Origin: Gemella massiliensis
GTDB lineage: Bacteria > Bacillota > Bacilli > Staphylococcales > Gemellaceae
Direction: 5' to 3'
Assembly (NCBI RefSeq): GCF_900120125.1
Contig: NZ_LT635545.1
Span: 176,812-240,811 of the forward strand
DNA length: 64,000 nt
The notes under the pieces are model-generated. The model saw only the letters and a list, made by a program, of their open reading frames with translations. It was not told where the DNA came from and did no database searches. How positions within the stretch are numbered: position 1 is the stretch's first letter; every line of letters begins with the position of its first letter. Both the position numbers and the translations under genes were made by a program. Below, piece after piece: positions 49,676 through 59,139 of the stretch.

Positions 49676-50650
49676 CTAACCTAGATAATTTTTTTCTATT
49701 CTTGTTGAGCTTTCGCTATTTAACTCTGAAACAAAAGCACGTGTAGTTGCTCTAATAAAACGTGTTAAAAAATTACTTGAAGCACGTTCGCTGCGAATTT
49801 CAATAACGCTTGGATTTGATAACTTTTTCTCCTCTTTGATGTAATTAATCATGTCATCTTCCGTACCAATTTTATCAACCAATTTATTCGTTACCGCTTG
49901 GGTTCCGCTATAAGTTCTGCCGTCTGCTAATTTTCTAACATCATCTTCACTCATATTTCTTCCCTCGGCTATAACTTTTACAAAGCGATCAAATGATTCT
50001 TTATTTTGCTCTTGCAAAATTTTTCTTGTTGATTCCGGTAAATCTTCAGCAACACCGCCGATTGCTTTTTGTTCTCCTGAGCGAATAGTTTCTTGTTTAA
50101 TACCTTTATCATTAAGGTACTTTTGAGCTGAGATATAACTCATAATAACTCCGATAGAACCTGTTGTCGTTTCATTATTGGCAAATATTTTTTTTGCTGC
50201 CATAGATACATAATATCCACCTGAGGTTGCTTGTTTTTTCATAACAACATAAACATCTTTGCCACTTTCTTTTAATGCTTTATATAATTCTGCAGTTTCA
50301 TATACTCCACCACCTGGGGTATTTACAGATAACAATATGGCTTTAACATCTGAATTATTTTTTGCAGTTTTTATCTGGTTCAAAACTGAACTTTTTGAAT
50401 ATTCATTTGTCATCTCCGAAGTTATTTCTCCCTCAATAGAGATTTTTTGGATTATTTGGTTATCATCTCCAGATTTTAATGTTAATTTTGTTGTCGATTG
50501 ATTTGCCAAAAATGACCATAAATACTCACTGATTGTTTCTTCTTTTTTTGTATTACCGTTCTGTTGTGATAGCGTTCCTTTTGCTAATGATAAAAATATT
50601 AATACCACTACCACAACAAGCGAAATTATTCTTTTATTTTTTTTATTCAC
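49676..50650 (-). CDS. sppA: Signal peptide peptidase SppA
   Basis: SppA is a membrane-bound serine-lysine protease that degrades cleaved signal peptides. The 324 residues contain one N-terminal membrane anchor (IISLVVVVVLIFLSLAKGT). A ClpP-like fold follows with VKAILLSVNTPGGGVYETAE, the nucleophile serine in ATSGGYYVSMAAKKIFAN and the catalytic lysine in IRSGEQKAIGG. Single-domain length is typical of Gram-positive SppA. It is upstream of the RDD gene and 71 bp after the dnaB stop codon. Confidence 0.93.
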   Translation of the reverse strand: MNKKNKRIISLVVVVVLIFLSLAKGTLSQQNGNTKKEETISEYLWSFLANQSTTKLTLKSGDDNQIIQKISIEGEITSEMTNEYSKSSVLNQIKTAKNNSDVKAILLSVNTPGGGVYETAELYKALKESGKDVYVVMKKQATSGGYYVSMAAKKIFANNETTTGSIGVIMSYISAQKYLNDKGIKQETIRSGEQKAIGGVAEDLPESTRKILQEQNKESFDRFVKVIAEGRNMSEDDVRKLADGRTYSGTQAVTNKLVDKIGTEDDMINYIKEEKKLSNPSVIEIRSERASSNFLTRFIRATTRAFVSELNSESSTRIEKNYLG

Positions 50651-50721
50651 TACTTTTCCCCTTTACTTTTATTTTTAAAGTGAGAACAATATAAATTTTA
50701 AGCTCTTTCCCTACTTACCTT

Positions 50722-52083
50722 TTATTCTCCATAACTTTTTGAAACAAATTTATTATATCGTTTCATAAAAGCAAGTTCGGCAGTTCCGGTTTGCCCATTT
50801 CTATTTTTTGCAACAATTACCTCAACAGTTGATACATCGTTTTGTTCTTGTATTTCACTTTCATCTGTATCAGCATTGCGGTAATAATCTCCACGATATA
50901 AAAATGATACTATATCAGCATCTTGCTCAATACTTCCCGACTCCCTTAAATCACTCATCATCGGGCGTTTATCCTGACGTGATTCCACACCACGTGAAAG
51001 TTGAGAAAGTGCAATGACAGGGCAGTCCAATTCCCTTGCCATTTGTTTTAAACTTCGTGATATTTCTGATACTTCCTGCTGACGATTATCCGTTCTTTTG
51101 CTTCCTTGTAGAAGTTGAAGATAATCAATAACGACCAAATCCAATCCATGCTCACTTTTTAACAATTTACATTTTGCTTTAACTTCATTAACCTTAATAA
51201 ATGCACTGTCTTCAATGAAAATATTTTTCTGATTTAAAAAATGAACCGCAGTTTCTAACTTAAATAAATCATCATTATCAAGTGTTCCTTTTTTAATTTT
51301 TTCAGAATCCAACATTCCTTCACTGCAAATCATACGAGATACCAGCTGATCCGCTCCCATCTCCAGAGAAAAAAGTGCTACCGTTTTTTTCTCATCTTCA
51401 GTCTTATGATTTTTACCCGCAATATTTAAAGCGATATTCAAAGCAAAAGCTGTTTTACCCATTGAGGGTCTTGCCGCTAAAATAAACAAATCTCCTTTCC
51501 CCAGTCCTACCAACTGATCCAAAGAACTGAATCCGGTTGGCATTGCAACGTTTTGCCCTTCACCTGACATTCTAGCCAATATTTCTTTAAAAACTTCATC
51601 GGTAACATCTTTCATGTTTTTAAAGTGTGATTGTTTGGCACGCTCCATAGCTCGTTCAACTTGATCGAAAAGTGTCGCTGTCAACGAATCAATATCAGCA
51701 TTCCCCGCATTCATCTCCTCCGTACTGCTAAGAAGAGCTCCACGTATTTCACGATAAATTGAATAGCGTTTTACCAAAGTTGCATAGTGCATAATATTAC
51801 GTGTACTTGGTGTTACATCATATAATTCCACTATGTATAATGAAGCATTTGATGTTCGAAATGCCCCGCTGTCGTTTATTTCTTCAAATATCGTAGTAGT
51901 ATCGGGTGTAATTTCCGCTTCATCTAATCTCAAAATCGCACTATAAACGTCTTTATTTCTTTCATCATAAAAATCTTCAACTTCAACAGCAGCCTTTACC
52001 TCAACCAACTTTTCCGGATCTCTCATTAAAGCCCCTAAAAGCGACTGTTCTGCCAAAATGACCGAATCAATATGATACTTCAT
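50722..52083 (-). CDS. dnaB: Replicative DNA helicase DnaB (DnaC of Bacillus)
   Basis: This hexameric helicase unwinds DNA at the replication fork. The 453 residues comprise an N-terminal helical domain (AEQSLLGALMRDPEKL) and a RecA-like C-terminal domain with Walker A ILAARPSMGKTAFALN, Walker B LDLVVIDYLQLLQG, SRSLKQMARELDCPVIALSQ and LRESGSIEQDADIV. It follows rplI by 15 bp, preserving the yybS-gdpP-rplI-dnaB order known from Bacilli. No intein is present. Confidence 0.97.
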   Translation of the reverse strand: MKYHIDSVILAEQSLLGALMRDPEKLVEVKAAVEVEDFYDERNKDVYSAILRLDEAEITPDTTTIFEEINDSGAFRTSNASLYIVELYDVTPSTRNIMHYATLVKRYSIYREIRGALLSSTEEMNAGNADIDSLTATLFDQVERAMERAKQSHFKNMKDVTDEVFKEILARMSGEGQNVAMPTGFSSLDQLVGLGKGDLFILAARPSMGKTAFALNIALNIAGKNHKTEDEKKTVALFSLEMGADQLVSRMICSEGMLDSEKIKKGTLDNDDLFKLETAVHFLNQKNIFIEDSAFIKVNEVKAKCKLLKSEHGLDLVVIDYLQLLQGSKRTDNRQQEVSEISRSLKQMARELDCPVIALSQLSRGVESRQDKRPMMSDLRESGSIEQDADIVSFLYRGDYYRNADTDESEIQEQNDVSTVEVIVAKNRNGQTGTAELAFMKRYNKFVSKSYGE

Positions 52084-52098
52084 ATTACCACCTCATTT

Positions 52099-52545
52099 TT
52101 ACGCTTGTTCTACCACATGTACTTTAATCACACCTTGCACTTCATTGTGAATTTTTATTTTTACATTAGTGTACCCTAATGACTGAATTCCTTGAGGTAG
52201 GTCAATTTTTTTCTTATCTACTTTAAGGTTATGTTGTTTTTTTAACTCTTCAACAATCTGCTTAGAAGAAACAGAACCGAATAAACGTCCCCCTTCTCCC
52301 GCTTTTACACTAATTTTTACCTCAATATCTTCCAATTGTTTAGCTAATAAATTAGCTTGAACCAATTCCTCTTGTTTATCTTTTTCGACACGTTTTTGTT
52401 GACCTTTTAGAGTTGCCATATTCGCATTATTAGCGATAACTACCTTCTTATTATTTAAAAGAAATTTCGCATAACCATCTGCTATTTCTTTTACTTCTCC
52501 TTTTTTACCTTTACCTTTTACGTCTTCTACAAAAATTACTTTCAT
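52099..52545 (-). CDS. rplI: 50S ribosomal protein L9
   Basis: L9 binds 23S rRNA near the L1 stalk and helps keep the reading frame. The 148 residues match the family. The N-terminal VKGKGKKGEVKEIADGYAKF is typical, the long connecting helix is present, and the C-terminal domain has GEGGRLFGSVSSKQI. It lies 16 bp downstream of gdpP and 15 bp upstream of dnaB. Confidence 0.97.
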   Translation of the reverse strand: MKVIFVEDVKGKGKKGEVKEIADGYAKFLLNNKKVVIANNANMATLKGQQKRVEKDKQEELVQANLLAKQLEDIEVKISVKAGEGGRLFGSVSSKQIVEELKKQHNLKVDKKKIDLPQGIQSLGYTNVKIKIHNEVQGVIKVHVVEQA

Positions 52546-52561
52546 GTCCCATATCTCCTTT

Positions 52562-54511
52562 TTATGCTAATAAAATTTCATCTATCGCTTTATTCAATCT
52601 CTCCAGAACTTCTTCAATTGTCGTCTCCTCAATTTGAGTTGCCGCATTGGCAAGATGTCCTCCACCACCAAGCTCTTCCATTACCAACTGAACATTCATA
52701 TTTCCTAATGAACGTGCCGATACCCCGACTTTATTTTCATCTAAATATCCGACAGCAAAACTGCACTCTATCCCCTTAAGGCTAAGAAGTAAATCAGCAC
52801 TTTGAGCAAGCATTACATTAGTATATTTTTTATCATTTGGTGCTAATGCTATAACTATCTCTGACGTTTTTTGAATGGAATTATTAATAATTTCTACCCT
52901 ATTCATAAAGTTTTCAATAGGTTCTTTTAATATTGTTTTTACTTTAGTAGGATCTGCTCCATTACTGCGAAGATACCCTGCGGCAGAAAAAGTTCTTGAC
53001 CCTGTTCTTATAGAAAAGTTTTGAGTATCAACAACTATTCCGCCAAGCATTATTGTAGCAGCCAGCGGTGTTATTTTTTCTATCTTCGTTTGATATTCTA
53101 TTAATTCTGCTATTAATTCCGATGCTGACGACGCATATGGCTCTATATAGGTTAGCAGCGGATTAGTAATAATATCTTCTCCTCGTCTATGATGATCTAT
53201 TATTACTTTTTTAGTTGCTTTTTGTAAAATACCGACATCAATAACACGAGAGGCATCTGACGTATCAACTATAAGAAGAGTAGTTTGCGGTGTCATAAGT
53301 TCCCATGCCTCATCACTTGTTACAAATACTCTCGCAAGATTCTCATCCGTCGAGTGAATTTCAGCCATAATTTTCTTAATTGTTTCATCCATATCGCTCT
53401 CATTTAAAACGATATAACACTCTTTACCGACTATTTTCGAAAAAGTATAAATACCGATACAACCACCTATAGCATCAAAATCAGGACGCTTATGTCCCAT
53501 AACAATAATTTTATCACTATCATTAACAATATCTGCCAAAGCATTGGATACCACACGTGCCTTAATTCTCGTTCTTTTTTCTTGAGGGTTTGTTTTTCCG
53601 CCATAAAATCTAATTGTTCCGTCAACATCCTTTATAGCTACTTGATCTCCGCCACGCCCTAAAGCCAAATCTAATGAACTTTTCGCCAATTCCCCAAGCT
53701 CCGGTAAAAAATCTGTTCCTACTCCAACACCGATACTTAGTGTGACCGGTGCATCAAAATCTTCTTTTAAGTTTCTAATTGAATCTAAAATTTGAAACTT
53801 ATCTTTTTCTATTTTTTTTAAATCTTTAACATTAAGAAGTCCAATAAATCTGTCCTCGTCTATTCTTTTGAGATAAATACTGTTTTTCTTCGCCCACTCT
53901 GTAAGAGTTATGACAATATTTGCATCTAACCTGCTAGCTACTTCATCATCTAAAGAATCATAAACATCTTCATAATTATCAAGACTTAAATTTAAAATAA
54001 TAGGACGTGTATCCCTAAAACGTTGCATTACAACTTTTGCCTCGGTTATATCAAAGAAATAAATATAGCCGCTATCTTTTTGGTAATTAACTTTATAATG
54101 TTTCCCAAAAATTTCAAACTGGTTGTCCACAGGTGTTTCCACCTCAAAAAGATTGGCTAATTCCGGCATAAGTTCTAAAATATTCACACCATGGATTTCA
54201 TCAACTTTTATATTTTTATAAATAAAATTATTCGCCCACTCTATATTTTTTTCTTCATCAATAACAATAATTCCAATAGGGAATTTATTTATTCCTTTCT
54301 CAGTCGAATCTTTAATCCTGTTAGTCAACTTATTGATATACCTTGTTGTCTGTTCTTCTTGTTTTTGTCCGTGGTAATAAAAAGGAATAAGCAACAATAG
54401 ACCTACTATAAGATAGACGATTAAACTTTCTATACTGAATATCGAAATAAATACCGCACCTAAGATAAATATTATTAAAATAAGTACTTCGTATTTTCTT
54501 TTTTCACTCAT
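52562..54511 (-). CDS. gdpP: Cyclic-di-AMP phosphodiesterase GdpP
   Basis: GdpP hydrolyses c-di-AMP to pApA and so tunes osmolyte, cell-wall and beta-lactam responses. The 649 residues have two N-terminal membrane helices (to about 45), a PAS-like domain, a degenerate GGDEF domain and a DHH-DHHA1 phosphodiesterase. The DHH part shows IVMGHKRPDFDAIGGCIG, VDTSDASR, KVIIDHHRRGED and the DHHA1 loop ELGGGGHLANAA. All metal-binding motifs appear intact. It starts 4 bp after yybS. Confidence 0.96.
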   Translation of the reverse strand: MSEKRKYEVLILIIFILGAVFISIFSIESLIVYLIVGLLLLIPFYYHGQKQEEQTTRYINKLTNRIKDSTEKGINKFPIGIIVIDEEKNIEWANNFIYKNIKVDEIHGVNILELMPELANLFEVETPVDNQFEIFGKHYKVNYQKDSGYIYFFDITEAKVVMQRFRDTRPIILNLSLDNYEDVYDSLDDEVASRLDANIVITLTEWAKKNSIYLKRIDEDRFIGLLNVKDLKKIEKDKFQILDSIRNLKEDFDAPVTLSIGVGVGTDFLPELGELAKSSLDLALGRGGDQVAIKDVDGTIRFYGGKTNPQEKRTRIKARVVSNALADIVNDSDKIIVMGHKRPDFDAIGGCIGIYTFSKIVGKECYIVLNESDMDETIKKIMAEIHSTDENLARVFVTSDEAWELMTPQTTLLIVDTSDASRVIDVGILQKATKKVIIDHHRRGEDIITNPLLTYIEPYASSASELIAELIEYQTKIEKITPLAATIMLGGIVVDTQNFSIRTGSRTFSAAGYLRSNGADPTKVKTILKEPIENFMNRVEIINNSIQKTSEIVIALAPNDKKYTNVMLAQSADLLLSLKGIECSFAVGYLDENKVGVSARSLGNMNVQLVMEELGGGGHLANAATQIEETTIEEVLERLNKAIDEILLA

Positions 54512-54515
54512 ATAC

Positions 54516-55508
54516 TTATCTTCCTTTCCGCAATGTCATAAATTTTTCTCTTAACTTAAATAAACTGTCAACAAAACCGATAAGTTCAAATATCGGACTT
54601 AGAAAAATCATCATTATCACCAACAACGGTTTAACCGCCTTTACACCTCTATTCTGCTCCACAAAGAAAAAGACGGTAAACAGCCCGTTAAGCGTAAATG
54701 CCAACGCTAATACCCCGACAACATTTTGTGTAACAATCGTCCAGAAGTCATAATTATTTGTATTTTGCATTTCTAAAAATAGACTAATCAAGGTTAACAC
54801 AACATAAAAATATCCTATTTTAGTGCTTAACATAATTCTGCTAAATTTAGGAAACGTCGGTATAATTACATACTCTTTTGATAACATAGTTAAGGTATAC
54901 TGTCCAAGTCCTAAACTATAAACAAATAACGCTACAAATATCGTTACCGGGAAAGTTTTCTTAAATGATTCAAAATTTGCAAGAAGTAAATTTTTATCAA
55001 TCTCTTTATTTGCCATTATCATGGTATTAACATTATCATTTACTATTTTAGATATTTGTTCAAAATTAATATTTAATGCACCTTGCTTAATAAGTAACGC
55101 TACATAAATTGCCAGCCCCAAAAACAAAAATGCTGTCATAGTTAAAAGCAAAATAACTTTAGAATGTCTATCGCAAATTAATTTATAAATAATATAAGCT
55201 ATAAAAATATGTAATGTAAACCAAAGAGCAAACCCTGACGGTGAAAGAACCAAAACTATAACAATTCCTATTGTTGAAAGCGGTAAATATAATTTTTCGC
55301 CTTTAGCTCCTAATACATAAGTTAAAGGGAATACCGATAAAAATGCGGCTATTATTTCTACCCTAAGCAACGCCCCTAATAATGCTAATAGAATAAAACT
55401 TATACTATAAGCTATTACTTTTTTATTACTTGGTTCTTTAAAGAAAAATTTATTTGCAAGTAATTTTTCCAATTCTTCTTTTATCATTTGTGAAATGTTA
55501 TCTTTCAA
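54516..55508 (-). CDS. yybS: YybS family membrane protein (DUF2232)
   Basis: This 330-residue membrane protein has about eight hydrophobic segments, with blocks of the DUF2232 family such as ISFILLALLGALLRVEIIAA near the N terminus, LVLSPSGFALWFTLHIFIAY and GLFTVFFFVEQNRGVKAVKP. It is the first gene of the gdpP operon in many Bacilli. A role in energy-coupling-type transport has been suggested for the family on fold grounds but is unproven. The start is preceded by AAGGAG-like sequence. Confidence 0.86.
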   Translation of the reverse strand: MKDNISQMIKEELEKLLANKFFFKEPSNKKVIAYSISFILLALLGALLRVEIIAAFLSVFPLTYVLGAKGEKLYLPLSTIGIVIVLVLSPSGFALWFTLHIFIAYIIYKLICDRHSKVILLLTMTAFLFLGLAIYVALLIKQGALNINFEQISKIVNDNVNTMIMANKEIDKNLLLANFESFKKTFPVTIFVALFVYSLGLGQYTLTMLSKEYVIIPTFPKFSRIMLSTKIGYFYVVLTLISLFLEMQNTNNYDFWTIVTQNVVGVLALAFTLNGLFTVFFFVEQNRGVKAVKPLLVIMMIFLSPIFELIGFVDSLFKLREKFMTLRKGR

Positions 55509-55811
55509 TTTAACACTCCTTTATTCTTTAATTAAAACTAATTTTTTATACAGAATAAAAAATAAGTTAATCTCAAATTTGTTTTTATTCAAAAATTAAT
55601 AATTTTCAATATTTTAAATCAACATTATCCTTATTATTATACCAAATTAGAACTATTTTTTAAAGAAAAATATTATTTTTATTTCACAGCTCTCCCTTTA
55701 AATTTTTTTTATTAATTTTTATAATTTTTTATTAAAATAATTGACAAAGATTATTATTCAAACTATTATTATGTGTGTAGAGAAGAAAATAATTTAAAAA
55801 GGAGGAATATT
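55509..55811. other. 303-bp divergent promoter region
   Basis: This AT-rich region lies between yybS (minus) and the carboxypeptidase gene (plus). TTGACA at 55741 followed by TATTAT about 17-20 bp later suggests the promoter of the plus-strand gene, with AAGGAGG at the end. Confidence 0.5.
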
Positions 55812-56591
55812 ATGAAAAAATATATTATTACAATAACTACCACAGTCTTAGTTGTCCTTATTTTCGCACTTGGAGGTTATTATTATTTATCAGTTAACAA
55901 TAATTCAAACACCACGAATGAAAACTCTCAAACTGTAACTAAGAAAGAAAATTCTTCTCAAGATGAAAAAAATAAAGAGTCGGATACCAATAATCCAGTA
56001 GAAGCTTTAGACAGTCTTCGTGGAAAAACTCCGGATAATATTAATAAACCAACTGTCATCAACGGAATATTACTGGCAAATAAGAAGCATCCACTTCCTA
56101 AAAATTATAATCCGGGAGAAGATGCTACGGCTAGGCAAAATGTTAATAAACTTATTAAAGATGCACAAAAACGTAACCTTAATGTTTCAAATCAAGTTTC
56201 CGGCTTTAGAAGTTATCAAACTCAAACCGAACTTTATAACAACTACATTAATGAGCATGGTAAAAAAGAAGCCGATACTTTTTCCGCACGTCCGGGTTAT
56301 AGCGAACATCAAACAGGTTTAGCTTTCGATTTAATCGATAATGACGGTCAACTGCTAGGTTCCAGCGGCACCAGTGACAGTAGCGTACAAGCTGCACGTT
56401 GGCTTGCTGATAACGCTCACTACTACGGCTTTATTATAAGATATAAACCCGAATTTGTTAATAAAACCGGCTACATGGCTGAAAGTTGGCATATCCGTTA
56501 TGTCGGAGAAAATATTGCCAAAACAATTTATGAAAAAAATATTTCACTCGAAGAATATTTAAACGCCTTGGGTGGAGATTATTTAGAGTAA
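55812..56591 (+). CDS. LdcB/VanY-family D,D- or L,D-carboxypeptidase
   Basis: The start is placed at MKKYIITITT, directly after AAGGAGG, giving 259 residues. An N-terminal membrane anchor (about 5-27) and a Ser/Asn/Glu-rich linker precede a peptidase M15 (LAS) domain. SGFRSYQTQTELYNNY, the zinc ligands in ARPGYSEHQTGLAFDLID and the catalytic ESWHIRYVG are all visible. Pneumococcal LdcB trims tetrapeptides to tripeptides; VanY-type enzymes trim pentapeptides. The sequence alone does not decide which. It is 12 bp upstream of the SH3b protein gene. Confidence 0.92.
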   Translation: MKKYIITITTTVLVVLIFALGGYYYLSVNNNSNTTNENSQTVTKKENSSQDEKNKESDTNNPVEALDSLRGKTPDNINKPTVINGILLANKKHPLPKNYNPGEDATARQNVNKLIKDAQKRNLNVSNQVSGFRSYQTQTELYNNYINEHGKKEADTFSARPGYSEHQTGLAFDLIDNDGQLLGSSGTSDSSVQAARWLADNAHYYGFIIRYKPEFVNKTGYMAESWHIRYVGENIAKTIYEKNISLEEYLNALGGDYLE

Positions 56592-56603
56592 AAGGAGAAT
56601 TAT

Positions 56604-57674
56604 ATGAATAACGAAAAAAACAATAGTTTTAACCCTCAAAATTATAATGAAAATAATGAACACCAATTTAATCAAAATGGTTATTATGATGAAAACGGTA
56701 ATTATATTGAACTGAACGGTTATTATGACAATCAGGGGAATTTTCATACACAAAGCGGTTATTACGATCAACAAGGAAATTTTTTCCCTTATAGCAATAA
56801 CTATTATAACGATTTTGGAACACAAGAAAACTATGTTGAACAAAATAGTAGCGGATACGAGAATCCCGTTACCTACAATACGAAAAATCATTCCGGTAAC
56901 ACAAACCATAACGATCACCCAAACTTCATACCGCCTATAAATAAAACTCATAACAATGACCAATATAACAATCAACAATTTACCCCATCCGACGGTTATA
57001 GTAACAAGAAGAAAAAAAGTATTGTTCCAATTATTTTAACGAGTATAGTTACTTTCGCAGTTCTTGTTGTCGGATTATACTTTGGTTATACTAAATTTAT
57101 AAAAAAAGAAGCTGTTATTGATTTATCTAAATATGAAGTCAACTTTGTAACTTATGGTACTGAAGGCGACGGAAAACCTGAAGTTGATATAAAAAAAGTT
57201 CCCGATATAAATAATACAACATCAGAAATATCAAACTTCCTTGCTAACCCCGATGTTAGTTTTGATAAAAAAGACGGGCTTAAAAATGGCGATAAAGTGG
57301 AAGTAACTATTACCCTTAACAAAAATACCGCAAAAAAATTAAATTTAAAAACTACCGGAGAATTTAAACGTCAATTCACCGTTAACGGTTTAAACGAAAA
57401 AACGAAGGAAAAAGAAACCATTATTGTCAAAGATAAATCGTCAAATTCTTCAAATAATTCAACCCCTTCTGAAGAACGAACAGTTTATGTCAAACCGACT
57501 GAAGGAGTAAATCTTAGAAGTTCTGCTAATGACTCAAGTTCAATTTTAGCAACTATAAAAGTTGGTCAACGTATATCTCAACACTATATTGAAAAAAATT
57601 CAAACGGTGAAAAATGGGCATATGTAACCTACAACGGGAAAAATGGCTGGATAAGAGCTGATCTTCTCGAATAA
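56604..57674 (+). CDS. Membrane-anchored SH3b protein with Tyr/Asn/Gln-rich repeats
   Basis: The 356 residues start with a hydrophilic, Asn/Gln/Tyr-rich segment containing three short repeats (NGYYDENGN, NGYYDNQGN and SGYYDQQGN, about residues 25-60). A lysine-rich stop and one transmembrane helix (about 140-162) follow. Outside the membrane there is a domain of unknown type (ISNFLANPDVSFDKKDGLKNGDKVEVTI, read in two halves around PDVSFDKKDGLKNGDKV). A C-terminal bacterial SH3 domain contains VKPTEGVNLRSS and WAYVTYNGKNGWIRADLL, which commonly binds peptidoglycan. Topology is therefore N-inside. It is in one transcript with the carboxypeptidase, which suggests cell-wall work. Confidence 0.85.
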   Translation: MNNEKNNSFNPQNYNENNEHQFNQNGYYDENGNYIELNGYYDNQGNFHTQSGYYDQQGNFFPYSNNYYNDFGTQENYVEQNSSGYENPVTYNTKNHSGNTNHNDHPNFIPPINKTHNNDQYNNQQFTPSDGYSNKKKKSIVPIILTSIVTFAVLVVGLYFGYTKFIKKEAVIDLSKYEVNFVTYGTEGDGKPEVDIKKVPDINNTTSEISNFLANPDVSFDKKDGLKNGDKVEVTITLNKNTAKKLNLKTTGEFKRQFTVNGLNEKTKEKETIIVKDKSSNSSNNSTPSEERTVYVKPTEGVNLRSSANDSSSILATIKVGQRISQHYIEKNSNGEKWAYVTYNGKNGWIRADLLE

Positions 57675-57679
57675 TAACA

Positions 57680-57721
57680 AAAACACAAAAGATTTTCAGT
57701 AAATAAAGTCTTTTGTGTTTT
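57680..57721. terminator. Bidirectional terminator between the SH3b and MFS genes
   Basis: AAAACACAAAAGA pairs perfectly with TCTTTTGTGTTTT over a 16-nt loop, with T and A runs on both sides. The flanking genes converge. Confidence 0.88.
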
Positions 57722-57729
57722 TTTATAAC

Positions 57730-59004
57730 TTAGTTGTCTCTTACCCTTAGCTTAACCATAAGCATACTTAGAAGTGTTATACAAATAACAATTAAGAATA
57801 TTGATTTCCCTTGACTAAATCCTAAAAGTCCATTTTTAATATGTTTAGCTATCCAAACATAAACATAGTCACCATAATAAATACCAAGTGCAAAAAATGC
57901 TTGATAAATACCCATACTGATATTTCTATATTCTCTATCAAAATACTGCATGGCAAGGGAAATTAAAACATTATACGACCCTCCATACGCTAACCCGTTA
58001 AAGATATAGCTTACAAAGATAATGTAGGGATTGCTCACATAAAGTGCTATAATGTAAAATATTAAAGCACTGCTAAAACAAACCAACAATGTTTTTTGAA
58101 TACCAATTTTTCTTGTAAAGTAAACTCCTACTAAAATACCCGCTATTAATTGCGGAACTGCAAATACTGCATCTATATAAGCAAGCATAAGCGGAGACAT
58201 ATTTAATTCAGTTTTTCCATAAGCTACCATATTAGCACCGCTAGTAGAAAATTTTATAAATGATAACAACAACGCTAATAAACAAACATAAATAAAACTT
58301 TTATGTTTCAAAACTGTTCTAACCTTATTAAAAGAAAAATTACTGTCTTTAGATGCATAATCTTTCATCATAAATGTTAAAATAAATGTTGCAACAGCAA
58401 TACTTCCGGACACTATCCACATATAGTTGAAATGTTTATATGTATTCATAGTCATAACATATTGAATTGGTGCTGCCACAAACTCTGCCAACAATGGTGC
58501 TGCTGAAAGAATGGACACCGAAACAGCCACCTTATCTCCGGAAAAAGTTTCCGAAAAAATAACATTAAATAACGCCAACATCGTTGCACTAAGCCCAAGA
58601 GATAATGAGGATAGATACAACGTAATATAATTTCCGTTAAATGCTACTAAAAATGAAGTAATAATAAGTAAAAACAATGAAATTTGAACAAATATTTTTC
58701 TTCTTCTGAAAATATCACTCGCCAAAAACATCGGTAATCTTACTATTAAACTCGTAAGCCCATAGCCCGCCGCTATTTGAGCCGCAAGTACCGGACTTAA
58801 CGAAAGTCCGCCATGCTCAACAGGGGTTATCGCATACAGTTTTCGATATGCCCTTATTATGCTGATTGCAGACCAAAAAAGAACCAAAATCCAAAAAATT
58901 ATCATTTGATTTTTATTTAGCTCGAATTTCCTTGATAAATAAAATACAACTGCCAAAATAAAAACAATCATAATTAAAGAAAGTAAAATTTTTGTTTTAA
59001 TCAT
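57730..59004 (-). CDS. MFS transporter
   Basis: This 424-residue protein has twelve predicted membrane segments in two halves, for example ILLSLIMIVFILAVVFYLS at the start and FIYVCLLALLLSFIKFSTS at the middle junction. An MFS-type loop (LIVRLPMFLASDIFRRRKIF) lies between segments 2 and 3. The subfamily is unclear and no substrate is evident. The neighbourhood (cell-wall genes before, a two-component system after) does not define one. It appears monocistronic, 135 bp from the kinase gene. Confidence 0.83.
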   Translation of the reverse strand: MIKTKILLSLIMIVFILAVVFYLSRKFELNKNQMIIFWILVLFWSAISIIRAYRKLYAITPVEHGGLSLSPVLAAQIAAGYGLTSLIVRLPMFLASDIFRRRKIFVQISLFLLIITSFLVAFNGNYITLYLSSLSLGLSATMLALFNVIFSETFSGDKVAVSVSILSAAPLLAEFVAAPIQYVMTMNTYKHFNYMWIVSGSIAVATFILTFMMKDYASKDSNFSFNKVRTVLKHKSFIYVCLLALLLSFIKFSTSGANMVAYGKTELNMSPLMLAYIDAVFAVPQLIAGILVGVYFTRKIGIQKTLLVCFSSALIFYIIALYVSNPYIIFVSYIFNGLAYGGSYNVLISLAMQYFDREYRNISMGIYQAFFALGIYYGDYVYVWIAKHIKNGLLGFSQGKSIFLIVICITLLSMLMVKLRVRDN

Positions 59005-59139
59005 CTCCCAACAAAATTATTAACCTTTTGAATTATAACATAAAATTTAAAATATATCAGCTGATAGGAATGCTACAAAGAAAAAAAGGGTAAAATCCCC
59101 TTTTAAAATTATCAGTAAAAATATTTTATTATACATTTC

